Positions 18,955 to 29,719 of a stretch of 64,000 bases of DNA are shown one piece after another. The notes under the pieces were generated by a model that searched no databases, was not told where the DNA came from, and worked only from the letters and a program-made list of their open reading frames with translations. The translations under genes and the position numbers were made by a program. This DNA is from Lepidodermella squamata. Taxonomy: Eukaryota > Gastrotricha. Location of the stretch: the NCBI GenBank assembly GCA_047495785.1, contig JBLDXI010000024.1, positions 5,146,001 to 5,210,000 on the forward strand, in the 5' to 3' direction. Each line of letters begins with the position of its first letter. Within the stretch, counting starts at the first letter, position 1.

Positions 18955-20103
18955 ATGCATTACCTTGTTATTCTCACCTTATCAGGCACTCTTTTGCTTG
19001 CTGGCTGCAGCAATTACCAAAGCTACATTTTGAAAAATAGGATGACGGCTGATTTGTTGAAAAGATGTCCGCAGTTTTCACGCGAGTCCCCAAGCGCAAG
19101 TTGCTACAAGGCGAAGGCGACTGCTAAAGATATTGCTGGGTCGAAGAGGTGCTTGCAAACGAGCGTTATCCTTTATTACTATCCCATTCGATTAGTCGAA
19201 GTCAACGACGTCCGAGAAGCAATAACAGTCGCCGCAGACATTAAGGTCACCTGGCATGCCTTTTGTTCAAATCTTAGTAAGAATGGCTATGAAGTCAAAT
19301 TCCACCCAGATGAATCGCAACTATGGTATCCTCGTTTTTCTCTTGAGGATGCAGTGGAAAACCCAGGATTGCAAGGATCTTCATCAATTTTAACTGCAAC
19401 CATGAGCGACGACACAGCACATTTTACGAAAATGATCACAGTAATGTTGACAGCGGCCTGCGTTTTCGACCTCAGCCGATTCCCATTCGACAGGCAAATT
19501 TGCACGATTGCATTTCGGCCAGATGAAACTGATCCACAAATTCAATTTGAGGATGGCCGGCTAGGTCAGAATCAGCTGTACAATCACAGCAATTGGATTG
19601 TCGAACAGATCACCCCGACTTGGCACCGGAATAAACATGATGCTCAACACTACCCAGCATTCGTTTATGCATTACGCCGTGACCCTACGTTCTATGTCCG
19701 ATTTCTAATGGCTCCCTGCGCGGTGTTGACCACTTTCAACCTGATATCTCTAGCAATGCACGCTTCCATGCCGCATCGGCCTGCTTTTTCGCTGTCTCTA
19801 GTTCTTTCCCTGACTGTTTTGCAGCTCGAAGTATACTCCAGGACTCCGCCGACACCGCTGCCGATTCTTCTATCGTCTTACATACGATACTGTGAGTTGC
19901 TGTCCAGCATAATCGCTCTTTACACAATCGCCACTTTCAACCTAGCAAAAACCTACAAAGAACGGCTTTTGTCGAACGTTTTACAATTCAACGGTATTAA
20001 ATTATCTCTAAATCGCACTCTCGACTTGATTTTTCTACTCACAAGTTCATTAATATTTACTTACATTCATTATAGAGTTTACCGAATGCATGTAGAGCTG
20101 TAG
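18955..20103 (+). CDS. Cys-loop ligand-gated ion channel subunit, nicotinic-like (1)
   Basis: This subunit of a pentameric ligand-gated channel is encoded by a single intronless frame of 382 aa. The start is the ATG giving MHYLVILTL, which begins a hydrophobic signal peptide ending near AGCS. The extracellular domain carries the signature Cys-loop with exactly 13 residues between cysteines (C-VFDLSRFPFDRQI-C) and the LWYP element of the ligand site region. Four membrane segments follow: TM1 after RDPTFYVRF, TM2 after PHRP, TM3, and TM4 at the very end. The TM3-TM4 loop is short. No vicinal Cys pair of an acetylcholine alpha subunit is visible. TM2 lacks the Pro-Ala-Arg motif of anion channels, which slightly favours a cation channel. 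A close neighbour follows 240 bp downstream on the same strand. AATAAA follows the stop. Confidence 0.9.
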   Translation: MHYLVILTLSGTLLLAGCSNYQSYILKNRMTADLLKRCPQFSRESPSASCYKAKATAKDIAGSKRCLQTSVILYYYPIRLVEVNDVREAITVAADIKVTWHAFCSNLSKNGYEVKFHPDESQLWYPRFSLEDAVENPGLQGSSSILTATMSDDTAHFTKMITVMLTAACVFDLSRFPFDRQICTIAFRPDETDPQIQFEDGRLGQNQLYNHSNWIVEQITPTWHRNKHDAQHYPAFVYALRRDPTFYVRFLMAPCAVLTTFNLISLAMHASMPHRPAFSLSLVLSLTVLQLEVYSRTPPTPLPILLSSYIRYCELLSSIIALYTIATFNLAKTYKERLLSNVLQFNGIKLSLNRTLDLIFLLTSSLIFTYIHYRVYRMHVEL

Positions 20104-20341
20104 AACAATAAATAACTTCACCAATATTGTTTCGCACCAATTGTGTCAATACAGCAAGACTTTTCAGGAATTAGGATCAAAGGTCACGATTCGAAAAAAA
20201 CGGGGAAGTTCGTCAAACTACAATAATTTCCGTGAATTATTTGATTTCACATAAGCCGGCGATCAACTGTGATAGGTCTTTTTTAATATCCGGACTAGCT
20301 ACTGACGATTCAATGGAAATTCAATTAATTTGTCAGAAACT

Positions 20342-21481
20342 ATGATCAATTGTTTTTCGATTTTAGCTTTTGAAGCCTTGTTCATCCATGGCTTTATGGC
20401 TGAAGAGGTTCTTCTGACTCAGTCTTATGCATTGATCTCGCAATGCAAGACATTTTCGCCGGAATCATACGCTCCGGACTGTGCTGCAAACCATACGGAA
20501 AACAGGCATACTTGCAAAGCCACCGCAGTCGATGTGCATTTTTCTGCGAAGAAAGTGATCGACATCGATGTTTCGTCCATGTCTTTCAGTGTGTATGGGT
20601 CGCTAATCCTTAAATGGCGGGCGCATTGTTCTAACATACCTAAACTTCTCCCCGGTACTCAAATTGAGGAAACATGGGTTTGGAAGCCGAGAATAATCCA
20701 TAAAAACGCTATGGAAAATTTTGACATGGTTGGTGCGAGCTCGATTTTCAGAATAGATCATAACGTCACGGGTTCAAATATTGAGTTTTCTTGGTACAAA
20801 TCACATGTTTTTGTTTCCGAATGTGACATGACATTGGCAATGTTTCCATTTGACAACCACATCTGCACCGTTTCTTTCGGCATTTTGAGCAAAGGAAGTG
20901 GTACAGAACTGTATCCAGATGCAACACTTGCGAGAGCCAGGAACTTTGAAGCTTTGGACGTCCATTGGGCTGTTACCAACAACCCTAAATTAGAAAAATT
21001 GGACGATAGTTTGCAGATCAAATTCAAGATTCATCGAAAGTCGATGTATCACGTATGGTTCTATTTGATTCCAACTGGCGTTTTGACCTTGTTCGCCACG
21101 TCATCTCTTTTCTTTAACCCCACCCTGCCGGATAGGCCAATGTACTCAGTCACGATTCTTCTAGCGCTGACGTTTATGCGAGTCCAAATGATGAACGAGC
21201 TGCCAAAAATGCCAAGACTTACCCTTCTCGGGATGTTCACACTGGCATGTGAGCTGATATCAGGTCTTCTTACAATGTATAACCTTGTCATTTGCGGCTT
21301 AGCTAAACGATTCAAAGACTTTTTTGCCTCGCCGTGTATTCAATTCAAAGGTTGTTTCTCGATCACTTACGGTAGATACTACGATTTTATTGCGTTTTTC
21401 GTTTCTAATCTTCTGTTTGCTCTTGCTTGCACATCTGTCATTATTGTCGCGATGGGGTTGAACAAACATTACAATACATAA
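20342..21481 (+). CDS. Cys-loop ligand-gated ion channel subunit, nicotinic-like (2)
   Basis: A second intronless subunit (379 aa) lies tandem to the previous gene. The start is the ATG giving MINCFSILAF, a signal peptide; an in-frame TTG lies 12 bp upstream but is unlikely as a start. The Cys-loop is intact with 13 residues between cysteines (C-DMTLAMFPFDNHI-C), and TWVWKP marks the conserved tryptophan region. TM1 follows MYHVWFYLIP, and TM2 follows PDRP and includes LLALTFM as in nicotinic receptors. Sequence differs widely from subunit 1, so the tandem pair is old. Both being intronless among intron-rich neighbours suggests the pair began as a retrocopy that later duplicated. Confidence 0.9.
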   Translation: MINCFSILAFEALFIHGFMAEEVLLTQSYALISQCKTFSPESYAPDCAANHTENRHTCKATAVDVHFSAKKVIDIDVSSMSFSVYGSLILKWRAHCSNIPKLLPGTQIEETWVWKPRIIHKNAMENFDMVGASSIFRIDHNVTGSNIEFSWYKSHVFVSECDMTLAMFPFDNHICTVSFGILSKGSGTELYPDATLARARNFEALDVHWAVTNNPKLEKLDDSLQIKFKIHRKSMYHVWFYLIPTGVLTLFATSSLFFNPTLPDRPMYSVTILLALTFMRVQMMNELPKMPRLTLLGMFTLACELISGLLTMYNLVICGLAKRFKDFFASPCIQFKGCFSITYGRYYDFIAFFVSNLLFALACTSVIIVAMGLNKHYNT

Positions 21482-23043
21482 TATTGGAAGGCGCAAATCG
21501 CCCCATGATTGAGGATGAAGCTATAAGCCATAAAAGTTTCATCATTTTTTAATCATTTTTTCCTCGCTTTCGGTATAAGTCTATAATTTTCGGCGGTAAT
21601 TGTTTTCCGCAAAGCACAGACAACATTTCCTAGACCGTAGATGGGACGAATGGCCAGACGAAGTTAACGTCGAATACATAGGCTTTACCGAAACATTAGC
21701 AGCCAGTAAAAGCTTACTCCTTTAGCTACTCCTTTACTGGATGACTTCCGAGCAAAGCACTTTGAGCAAAACTCAAAATGCGCATGAAATCTTAGCCAGC
21801 AGGACAGAGCCAGGGCGTTTTTATCAGTTATGACTCTTTACTGTTTCTGGTGGAGCTTTGGAACGTCGATTCACGATTGGGTGGAAAAAGTGTTTGACAA
21901 AATCGAACATTTTTGCGCATTATTAGGCAACCCACCGTAACGACTCACCGACACAATTTCTCAGTTCAATCACTCAAGCAATTCTTTCATCGCAAGGTGA
22001 TAAAGGTCGATAAGAAGTAAGTGACGTGCATACCCACTGGAGCTATTGTTCCGCATTACCGATTTAATGAGGGGTGCGAACTTTTTGGCTGAGCATTTTC
22101 GACCCCAACTTCTCTCACCTTGCTGGTAGTCACGCTGTTTAATTGCTACTTAATATGTTAGCATTCAAGGTTTATTTTTGTCAGTCATAGCTAAGTCGTC
22201 CGTGACGGGACCTGGCGTGTCAAGTTTTCGAAAATTCATCTCTTGATAGATTCTGACCTTTTGTTGCCATTTTCCTAACTGCTTGCTCTTATTAACAGCT
22301 ATCATTTTTGAAAATGATTTATTTTAATTACGGTGTGGCTATTGGCACATACATTATGTGCCCCTTAATGGCTATTGGCACATAACATTTTTCATTTAAC
22401 TGCTTATTTCGGGAGTTTAATTCTCAGATACCAGCATTTCAACCTTGCAATAGCAATCTAGGGGCGGCGAATTCACTGGAATCGTCGGATTTCACGTAAC
22501 TGTGCGATAGACTTCAGATACTCTACTTGGGCTACCCATTAGATGACGGATACCCCGATTTGCAACATGACTGCAATTTCGATATCGCCAAACGATTCCC
22601 TGTTGACGAAAACCCTAATATCAATACTCGTGGAACATTTCGATGCGTGAAAGTTGAAATTAGCGTTATGGGCCAATAGCCATTAAGAGGCACATAATTA
22701 TGTGCCAATAGCAACACCCTTTTAATTAATGAGATATCGAAATATATTCCCGGACTAAGTGATGAAACTGCTATAGCTGTAAATGTTACGCTTTTACCCG
22801 AACAGAAACACGCATTATAGACTGCTCATTGCGATGCCCGCTCCACCAAGGTATATTATGTTGAATGGCATGATTGCAACAATCGGTATTTGACCAAATT
22901 TGATTTTGAGCAAACAACTCTGACTTGGCGAATCAAATCAATCAAATAAAAATTTTGAAAATCTTCCGAAAAAACAATTATTCCCGTCTTTCTAGCATTC
23001 CCTATCGAAGTATTACCAAAGTATACTTTAAGGCATATTGGCT
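21482..23043. other. Intergenic with a 399-bp MITE
   Basis: No coding exon recognised. The region contains the inverted-repeat element at 22331-22729 and the promoter of the EGF-protein gene. Confidence 0.45.
22322..22738. mobile_element. MITE, 399 bp, 9-bp target duplication
   Basis: The element (22331-22729) is flanked by the direct repeat TTTTAATTA (22322-22330 and 22730-22738). Its ends are inverted copies about 57 bp long containing GGCTATTGGCACATA and a second nested copy of the same motif. It has no coding capacity. Long terminal inverted repeats with a 9-bp duplication resemble Mutator-type non-autonomous elements. Confidence 0.85.
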
Positions 23044-24553
23044 ATGCATTTTCTCCTGCTTTTATTTGCTGCAGCAGTGCTCTTGGTTGCCGAAACACTC
23101 ACAGGTATTAAAGTAAAAATGAGTCACAACCTATGAACATTATTCGTTATAGCTTGTTCGCCGCCCTGTGATGAGAGGGGTGGCACTTGCAATGCCACTG
23201 TATGCCAATGTTTAGCTCGGTTCAAAGGTCCTGGTTGCTCCTTGGGTAAAAGTCCTTTTTATTTCGGAAACTGTACAAAACTGCAAAGTAAAATTCAGTT
23301 GATGGAACTATGACTGACGTGTCGCAGTATTTACCAGAATACTCTTACACCAGAAGCGGAGATTATGGTGAGGAACATAACTTTGAAACATTTCAATTTC
23401 TAAGACTTATCTGGTAGACGAAAACTGGCGTTACAAAAGCAACCGAAACTTTACGATTTTCGGGCAAATAAACGAGATTTACCTGACGCCCAACTTGGGG
23501 ACAACATTCACGACTTTTATTAACAAAAGGGTATCTGTTTTCAACAGCAAACACCCATCATATTTAAACTTCATTGCTCTACCTAGTACTTTCCGTTGGC
23601 GGATTTCTCCATCAACGTTACGATGCAGATAGATTCAGCTGTCGGGCAAACAGCGGATCAGTACACAATAGGCATTCTGTCGAATTCTACCATGTCTTAC
23701 GCAACGGCCACAAGTACAGGCACTACGTTGAACGGCACAAATTTTGCTGGCCTTCTCATTCGCGTTTTGAGTTACAAAACTGGTTACCAAGTCTTCGCTT
23801 CTTCCATCAAGACATCGATCAACCTCGGCGATTACACCTCGCCGCCTTTTGTTCCTTTGAATCAAGACACAATCAAAGGCAGACATCACGTTGGCATTGT
23901 CGTAAGGGGTGGCAATACGCTGTGGATGGATATGTGCAACCGCACGACATGCGTACCCGTTTTCAGCGGTCTGCTCTTGGCCAACCCATTGCCAATCCTC
24001 GACCCAACCATGGAACCTCCTGTTCTAAGCATTATTGGCATAAACACTGGAAACAATGACCCTTTAAGGCTGATTGATTTGCGAGTTTATCGCATTTGTA
24101 AGTTGAAAACTCCGATTTAAAGCTGGTAAATGACTGTTCCCAGATAAAGCCTTTTGCAATCCGAGCTGTCGAAATGGAGGGATTTGCAATGATACGAACT
24201 CATGCGCTTGTAAACAAGGTTGGACTGGGCAATATTGTGAGAGACGTGAGTAGTTTTTATGAAGCTTCTCACATTACTAAAGTTAAACCTGCAGAGCTAT
24301 GCGGCAATGCCATTTGCTCGACCTCAGCCTACTGCACGGCACCAAACACTTGCACGTGCTTTGATAAATGGAAAGCAGGCGTAGAATGTCGCGAAAGTGC
24401 GTTTTCTTCGACAGTACTTTTATGAATTGTGCAATGCACCATTTTACAGCTCTCTGCGACTGCAAGAATGCTAAGCGATGCGCGTTCATGATGTGCGACT
24501 GCCCTGACAATATACCTCGACGAGACTGTAACGATCTGCGTTCGCTGTATTGA
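23044..24553 (+). CDS. Secreted protein with EGF-like repeats and a central unknown domain
   Basis: Eight exons (23044-23104, 23153-23245, 23338-23367, 23418-23530, 23587-24097, 24144-24245, 24295-24396, 24450-24553) join in frame to 371 aa. Exon 1 is a signal peptide (MHFLLLLFAAAVLLVAETLT). Exon 2 is an EGF-like module with six cysteines, ending FKGPGCSL. A roughly 220-residue central region with several Asn-X-Ser/Thr sites resembles a beta-sandwich recognition domain but matches no family I can name. Two more EGF-like modules follow (NPSCRNGGICND and CGNAICSTSAYC), then a Cys-rich tail. An extracellular adhesion, lectin-like or matrix role is inferred. The third exon is a 30-nt microexon whose acceptor was chosen because it alone keeps the frame. 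Confidence 0.7.
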
Positions 24554-25072
24554 AACGTCAACATAATTATAGTGACAATCTTCAGTGATTTATTTGAATC
24601 TCCATCTTGATCCCAGAACCTTCACTCAGATGCAATATAAGAAATAATTGATTATCTGGTCACTTTGATGGTCAAGAATTTGAGTAAACAGATTTCTAGA
24701 ATAAACCAATCATTCTTGGCTGAGTAATATTGGATGTTACGTTAACTTTAAGTGCACTCAACATGGATATCTTGGTCAGCTTTTTGATGCATTTATTTGC
24801 CACAAGGTCTCAAATTTCATAACGTAATTAGACGCGCTGATGTCAACGCTCACACATTGATCGATCGATGAAGGAAGGTACTTAAACTCAGAGACTAATG
24901 CGTTAACAGGGTGAGAGAATCGATTACGTGTCCTGCCACGCAGCTGAAAACAATTTACTCGAGTCTTCTCATTCGATTAAAATATTGCACTCGCTTGTTT
25001 TCACTTTTGACTTTTGATAGAAGGTGTTCGATTCAAGCTAGCTGGAAGCGTGATTTAGCGTAGCTTTATTCC

Positions 25073-26943
25073 ATGGCGAATTTCAACATTGCAGCTATAA
25101 ATGTCAACATCTCCAAGCCTGCTGTAAAACGGAAAGGTCGACCAGGGCTTTTTGCCAGGTTAACTGGCTCTGGTGGTCCAGCGAACAAACTCGACGACTT
25201 CCACAAGCAAACAGTAACTTCTTAAAGAAATAATAAAGTAAACACAAGTTGATGCCTTGTAGGTTGAAATGTTCTTAGATCGATTCCACGAGGCTGCTTA
25301 TGAAGGCGATGTTACCGTACTCAAAAACATTGTGAAAGAAGTCGAAGCAAAACTGCATCCATACACTAACGAGATCACTGTAATCACGGAGCCACTAACC
25401 AGCGGATTGAAGAGCTCGCCGCTCTTCAAACAACGGATCACACCGTTGATAAGTGCCGTCTCACGTAGTCACATTTCCAATATTGAATATCTAGTGAAGG
25501 AGCTTCGGGCCGATCTGATGCAGACTGACGAACTCGGCTCATTGGCCACTCACATTGCGGCGGAAATGGACCAGTTGGAGGCGTTGAAAAAGCTGTTGGA
25601 ACTACAGCCGAGTCTACTAGAGGCGAAGCATGTGCGAACAAACGAAACGCCATTGAATAGGGCTGCATACAGTGGCCACTTGGATATTGTCAAGTATTTG
25701 GTCTGTGAGAAGAATGCTAATATGTTCAATTTTGGCCAACTCGAGCGGACTCCTATGATGGACGCCGCGTTGAATGGGCATCTTGAAATTGTTAAACTGC
25801 TGAATGAACGAGAGGTGAGTTAGGTTTTTGCTTGAAAATTCTTTCATTCCGCCACATTGCAAACAGGTGGACCTGGATGATTTCGAGAAGTTTGAAAAAT
25901 CAATAACAATGTCGGCCTATTACGCTACAATGAATAATCACGTGGATGTAGTTGAATACCTCGTGAAAAATGTCAAGCCAGATTTGGAAAACACCCTACG
26001 AGACACGAAAAACGACACCCTGCTTCATCTAGCGGCTTACACCGGTCACGTGGAAATGGTCAAATTTTTTGTTGAAAAGTGTTCGATGAACTTGGAAATT
26101 CGAGGTGCTGCTGGCAGGACGCCGCTTTTAGTTGCAGCCTATCGCCGCTGCTTCAGTGTGGTCGAGTATTTGCTGGACCGTGGGGCTGATATCGAGGCGG
26201 TTGATGAGACTGAGCAAAAGTCGGGCGCAATTCACCTCGCGGCTCAAATGGGTGATACGGCTATAGTTGAGTTGCTGCTAAAGAGAAAATCGAGTCTCAT
26301 CGAGTCACGAACAGCTTTGCAAGACACTCCACTGCATCGAGCGGCTTTAAATGGTATATAGCTATGTTTAAAAGATTCTCATAATTTCCTTTCAAATTTA
26401 GGAAACACAGAGCTCGTGAAACTGTTGGTCACTCAGTACAAAGCTCCGGTCAATGTGAGCGGACAACGAGGCATGGCCCCATTGATGATGGCGGCTATTA
26501 ATGATTTCATTGAGATAGTGGAATTTCTCACGGAAAACGGCGCCGATGTTCATCAGAAGAGCACGGAAGACGAATCCATGGCCCTGCACTACGCTGTTGC
26601 GCGTGGCAAGGCAAACGTGGTTGATTTCATCCTTGAGAAGTGGCCAGATCAGCTTGAAATGGTAGATGGCTATGGCAGAACTCCGCTGGCTGTGGCGGCT
26701 AGTTACGGCCAGCTGGGTATGGTGGATTACTTGGTTTGCTGTAAGGAGGCTAACATTGAGGCGCGAGATATGACGATGAAAACTCCGCTCGTGTTAGCCT
26801 TGGAACGTGGCCATGAGATGATTGTTGAATATCTGCGGGATTTCGACGCCAATGAGACGAGCGATGAGTACACTAACGTTGCTTTGTACCTGGCTAAAGC
26901 TTCCTACTTGTTTTATGGACTTGATTCACTGGAATTGCGTTGA
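25073..26943 (+). CDS. Ankyrin-repeat protein (about 13 repeats)
   Basis: Four exons (25073-25213, 25263-25814, 25867-26353, 26402-26943) join in frame to 573 aa. After a basic N-terminus (VKRKGRPGLFARL) almost the whole chain is ankyrin repeats, with clear units such as TPLNRAAYSGHLDIVKYLV, TLLHLAAYTGHVEMVKFFV and TPLAVAASYGQLGMVDYLV. No other domain or membrane segment is visible, so it is a scaffold or adaptor of unknown partner. It belongs to the left end of the segmental duplication: a fragment of exon 2 recurs at 40068-40253. Confidence 0.85.
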
Positions 26944-27022
26944 CAGCTTCTGATGCAGATTAGGGTTTGCAGATTTTAGCAGGAAGCTAATATATGTTTG
27001 CAATCGTGGACATTATTCGCTC

Positions 27023-27475
27023 AATTCCGGACTCATATTAGTTCCGTCCGGCCACCAAACGCCGGTTGCGCAATCCGAGGGTGGAAAGTGGACTTCGCGC
27101 AAAAAGCCAAGTCGAAAATTTCAGAAATTTCAAGGCCGCGTGCAGTAAAGTCAGAGGGCAAGTTTTCATTATTTAGGCAGTTTTCATACCGAAAGATAAT
27201 TCAGAAAATTCTCTATCAAATAGATATGAATTTCTCGCGCGAAAAATGAAAGTAAAAGCGTTATTCGCTCAGCTTAGTTCTTGAGGAGCGAGTTCGCGCG
27301 TTCTAAACTAGCGCGATAAATTTGGAGTACGCGTAAAACCTTTTTATTTTAATTTTTCGCGCGAGAACACCATATTCAATCGATAGAGAAATTTCCGAAT
27401 TATTTTTTAGTATTAGAACGACGAGAACCAGCGCTTGGGGGCCGGACGGAACTAATATGGGCCTGGAATTCCGGA
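27023..27475. mobile_element. MITE, about 435 bp, with 9-bp target duplication
   Basis: The direct repeat AATTCCGGA (27023-27031 and 27467-27475) brackets an element whose ends share an inverted repeat of about 28 bp (CATATTAGTTCCGTCCGGCC). The interior has several CGCG-containing stretches and no coding capacity. The related region at 40381-40410 lacks the element and reads straight through, so it is a natural empty site. Confidence 0.82.
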
Positions 27476-27620
27476 ATAAAAATTGTTAACTATGTGCTGA
27501 CGATCAGCTATACCAAGCAAAACTGACTATTTGTTTCTTTATTTCAAAAGTTACACTTACTCACAGTTCTAACATAGGAGGCATATAGCTGACTAATGAA
27601 ATTATGGAATATGGGCTTGC

Positions 27621-29651
27621 TCATCGTTTGTTAGGTGGTGACATTTCATTGGCCAATACTGTCAGGCGTTTCCACTCCAAGATATTAATAACCAACATCG
27701 CAGTCATGCAAATAACGAGAAACGACAGCACGCAAGCTGTTGCGATAATTGCAGTTCGATAGCCATCGTTTGCCTCGGATATCTTTTCAATTGGCACTTT
27801 AGGGCAGATTCGGCCATCAACTTGCAAGATATAGATTAATGGTTAATGTAATCATTGAATAGGGAGTCGTGAAAATACCTGAATGACCTGGAATCATGGT
27901 TTCACAGGCCCCGTCATTCTGAGTATTCACGGATGGAAGGCACGAGTTCGGGCAAACCAAGCTACTGGCGAATCGGGACCAAAAACATGAGAAATCAGTT
28001 CCGCCAATCAGATCCAGCCCTATATTATAGCTCCAAATCGCGACGTCCTCAGATATTGTTGTATTTTGATCCTCATTAGTCCGGTAAAATATGAATAAAT
28101 ATTTCCCATCAGCTTCGCTGTTTGAATTGAAGCTAAAGTCTTCTGTTGATGCATTTCTTAGCAATTTGTAAATCGCCTCTCCCTTTGCCATAAGATTGGC
28201 AATCCTCCCAGAGCATCTTTGACTCAGGGTACTGTTAGCCCTTCTTTCAGGGCAGTTCTCCTCCAAATAACCGCGAACAGTTCCTACTGCAAGTCTAACT
28301 GCTTGGTCCATTTGATCGAGATACAGACTAGTTGGAATGTCGTCAATAGTAAGGATACTTATAGCTTTGGCTATTGCTTTTCTTTCTTCAGCTTCAGTCC
28401 CATCCGGTTGGGGTGTATAAGAGCAGTTGTTATTGCGGCACTGTAGCCACTCGCGAATCCATTCATGTTCCACCGCCTGGGTGGAGATTTGCTTGAGAGC
28501 CCACTGCTGAAATTCTTCGGCTATTACTCGAGTTTTCAGTTGTACCTGCAGTTTAAGAACTGAAATTCGCGGGCTTGTTAAATCGATTTTGAGCTGATCG
28601 TCTTCAACATGCGCACTTGATATGACAATGATTGGCCTACCATCCTTTAGACGGTTAAGTTTAGAAATTACAGGTTCCAACTGTTTTGGGTTGCAGAAAC
28701 AAATGAGGACGGCCGTTGAGTTCGCAACATTTTGAATGACTTTATCTATTGATGAGCCGGACCTATCCAGCTTCATCTTACTTTTTATACAAATTCCGAC
28801 CTGGCCCAGATACTGCTCGAGTAACTGGTAACCAGACTCCCCGTACAGCCCTGACGAATAGGCAACATGGACGCAATCGACTTTGAGAAAATTTGCCAAA
28901 TAATCAGCGATAGCCAAGGTTTGATGCACATCCGATGGGCTTAATCTTGCGTATAGCGGATACTTCTCCCGATTACTAAGAACAGACAGAGTTGTGCCAA
29001 AGTCGATCTTTGAATCAAAAGGATTAAATTAAAATGTTGATGCTTGGTTTCATACCACAGGGACATCGTACGTCCGATACAGCCTCGTCATTAGCTCTGA
29101 TTCCTCGTTGCCGAATGGGCCTAACGCAAAGGCCAGAGGAAATGTAATAGGACTTGAATTAATCATCATCCCCACAATATCAGGCAGTCTTCCCTGCATC
29201 TGATTCGAGTCATTTGCCGCCGATTCGGAAATCAAATTCACGAAATTACTACCGCGATAGTCGAGTGCTATCGCGGCGTCAGTTACAGCCAAATTCGGAA
29301 TCGAGCACGTGTCGATTATTAAATAACCTAGTTTGAGACCACCAAGGATAGAAGGATCTTTGTTTACAGCAGCTACACTTCGAATGAATTGTAGAAATAG
29401 CGCAACTGAGCTTGGAATTATGTCTCCGCAAGCATCTCTGAATGGTTTTCATTAACAGCAATTTTTGGCTGAGATAATTACACTCACGTGATATTCAGGG
29501 TGCTTCGCCGTTCGGGATTCTCCTTATGAAAAGGAAGATTGAGCATTAATGCAACATCCGGTACGCCATCTCGTGAGGCTTCAAGCGAATTTTTCACGGC
29601 ACCAAAGCTGCAAGGAGCCAAGAAAACTACCAAATTGAGAGTGAATAACAT
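27621..29651 (-). CDS. Receptor A: Venus-flytrap ectodomain, one membrane segment, no kinase
   Basis: Four exons (29651-29488, 29437-29056, 29007-27879, 27820-27621) join in frame to 624 aa. A signal peptide (ending CSFGA) is followed by a bilobed ANF-receptor/Venus-flytrap domain related to class C GPCR ectodomains, with ILGGLKLGY, FALGPFGNEESE, DFGTTLS, KYPLYARLSPSD and the second-lobe motif LYGESGYQLL. A Cys-bearing stalk leads to one membrane span (about residues 580-602). The cytoplasmic tail is only about 20 residues, rich in Lys and Arg, and ends at a genuine stop. No kinase exon follows; the next gene downstream is the ankyrin gene. It may be a decoy, clearance-type or co-receptor for the kinase-bearing neighbours. 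It lies head-to-tail with B, whose stop is only 69 bp upstream of the A start codon. Confidence 0.85.
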
Positions 29652-29719
29652 TAAATTTCTAAAAGTGAATAAATAATATGTTTAATAATTCATTTCGATT
29701 CTGTGGCTAGAAAGCACCC

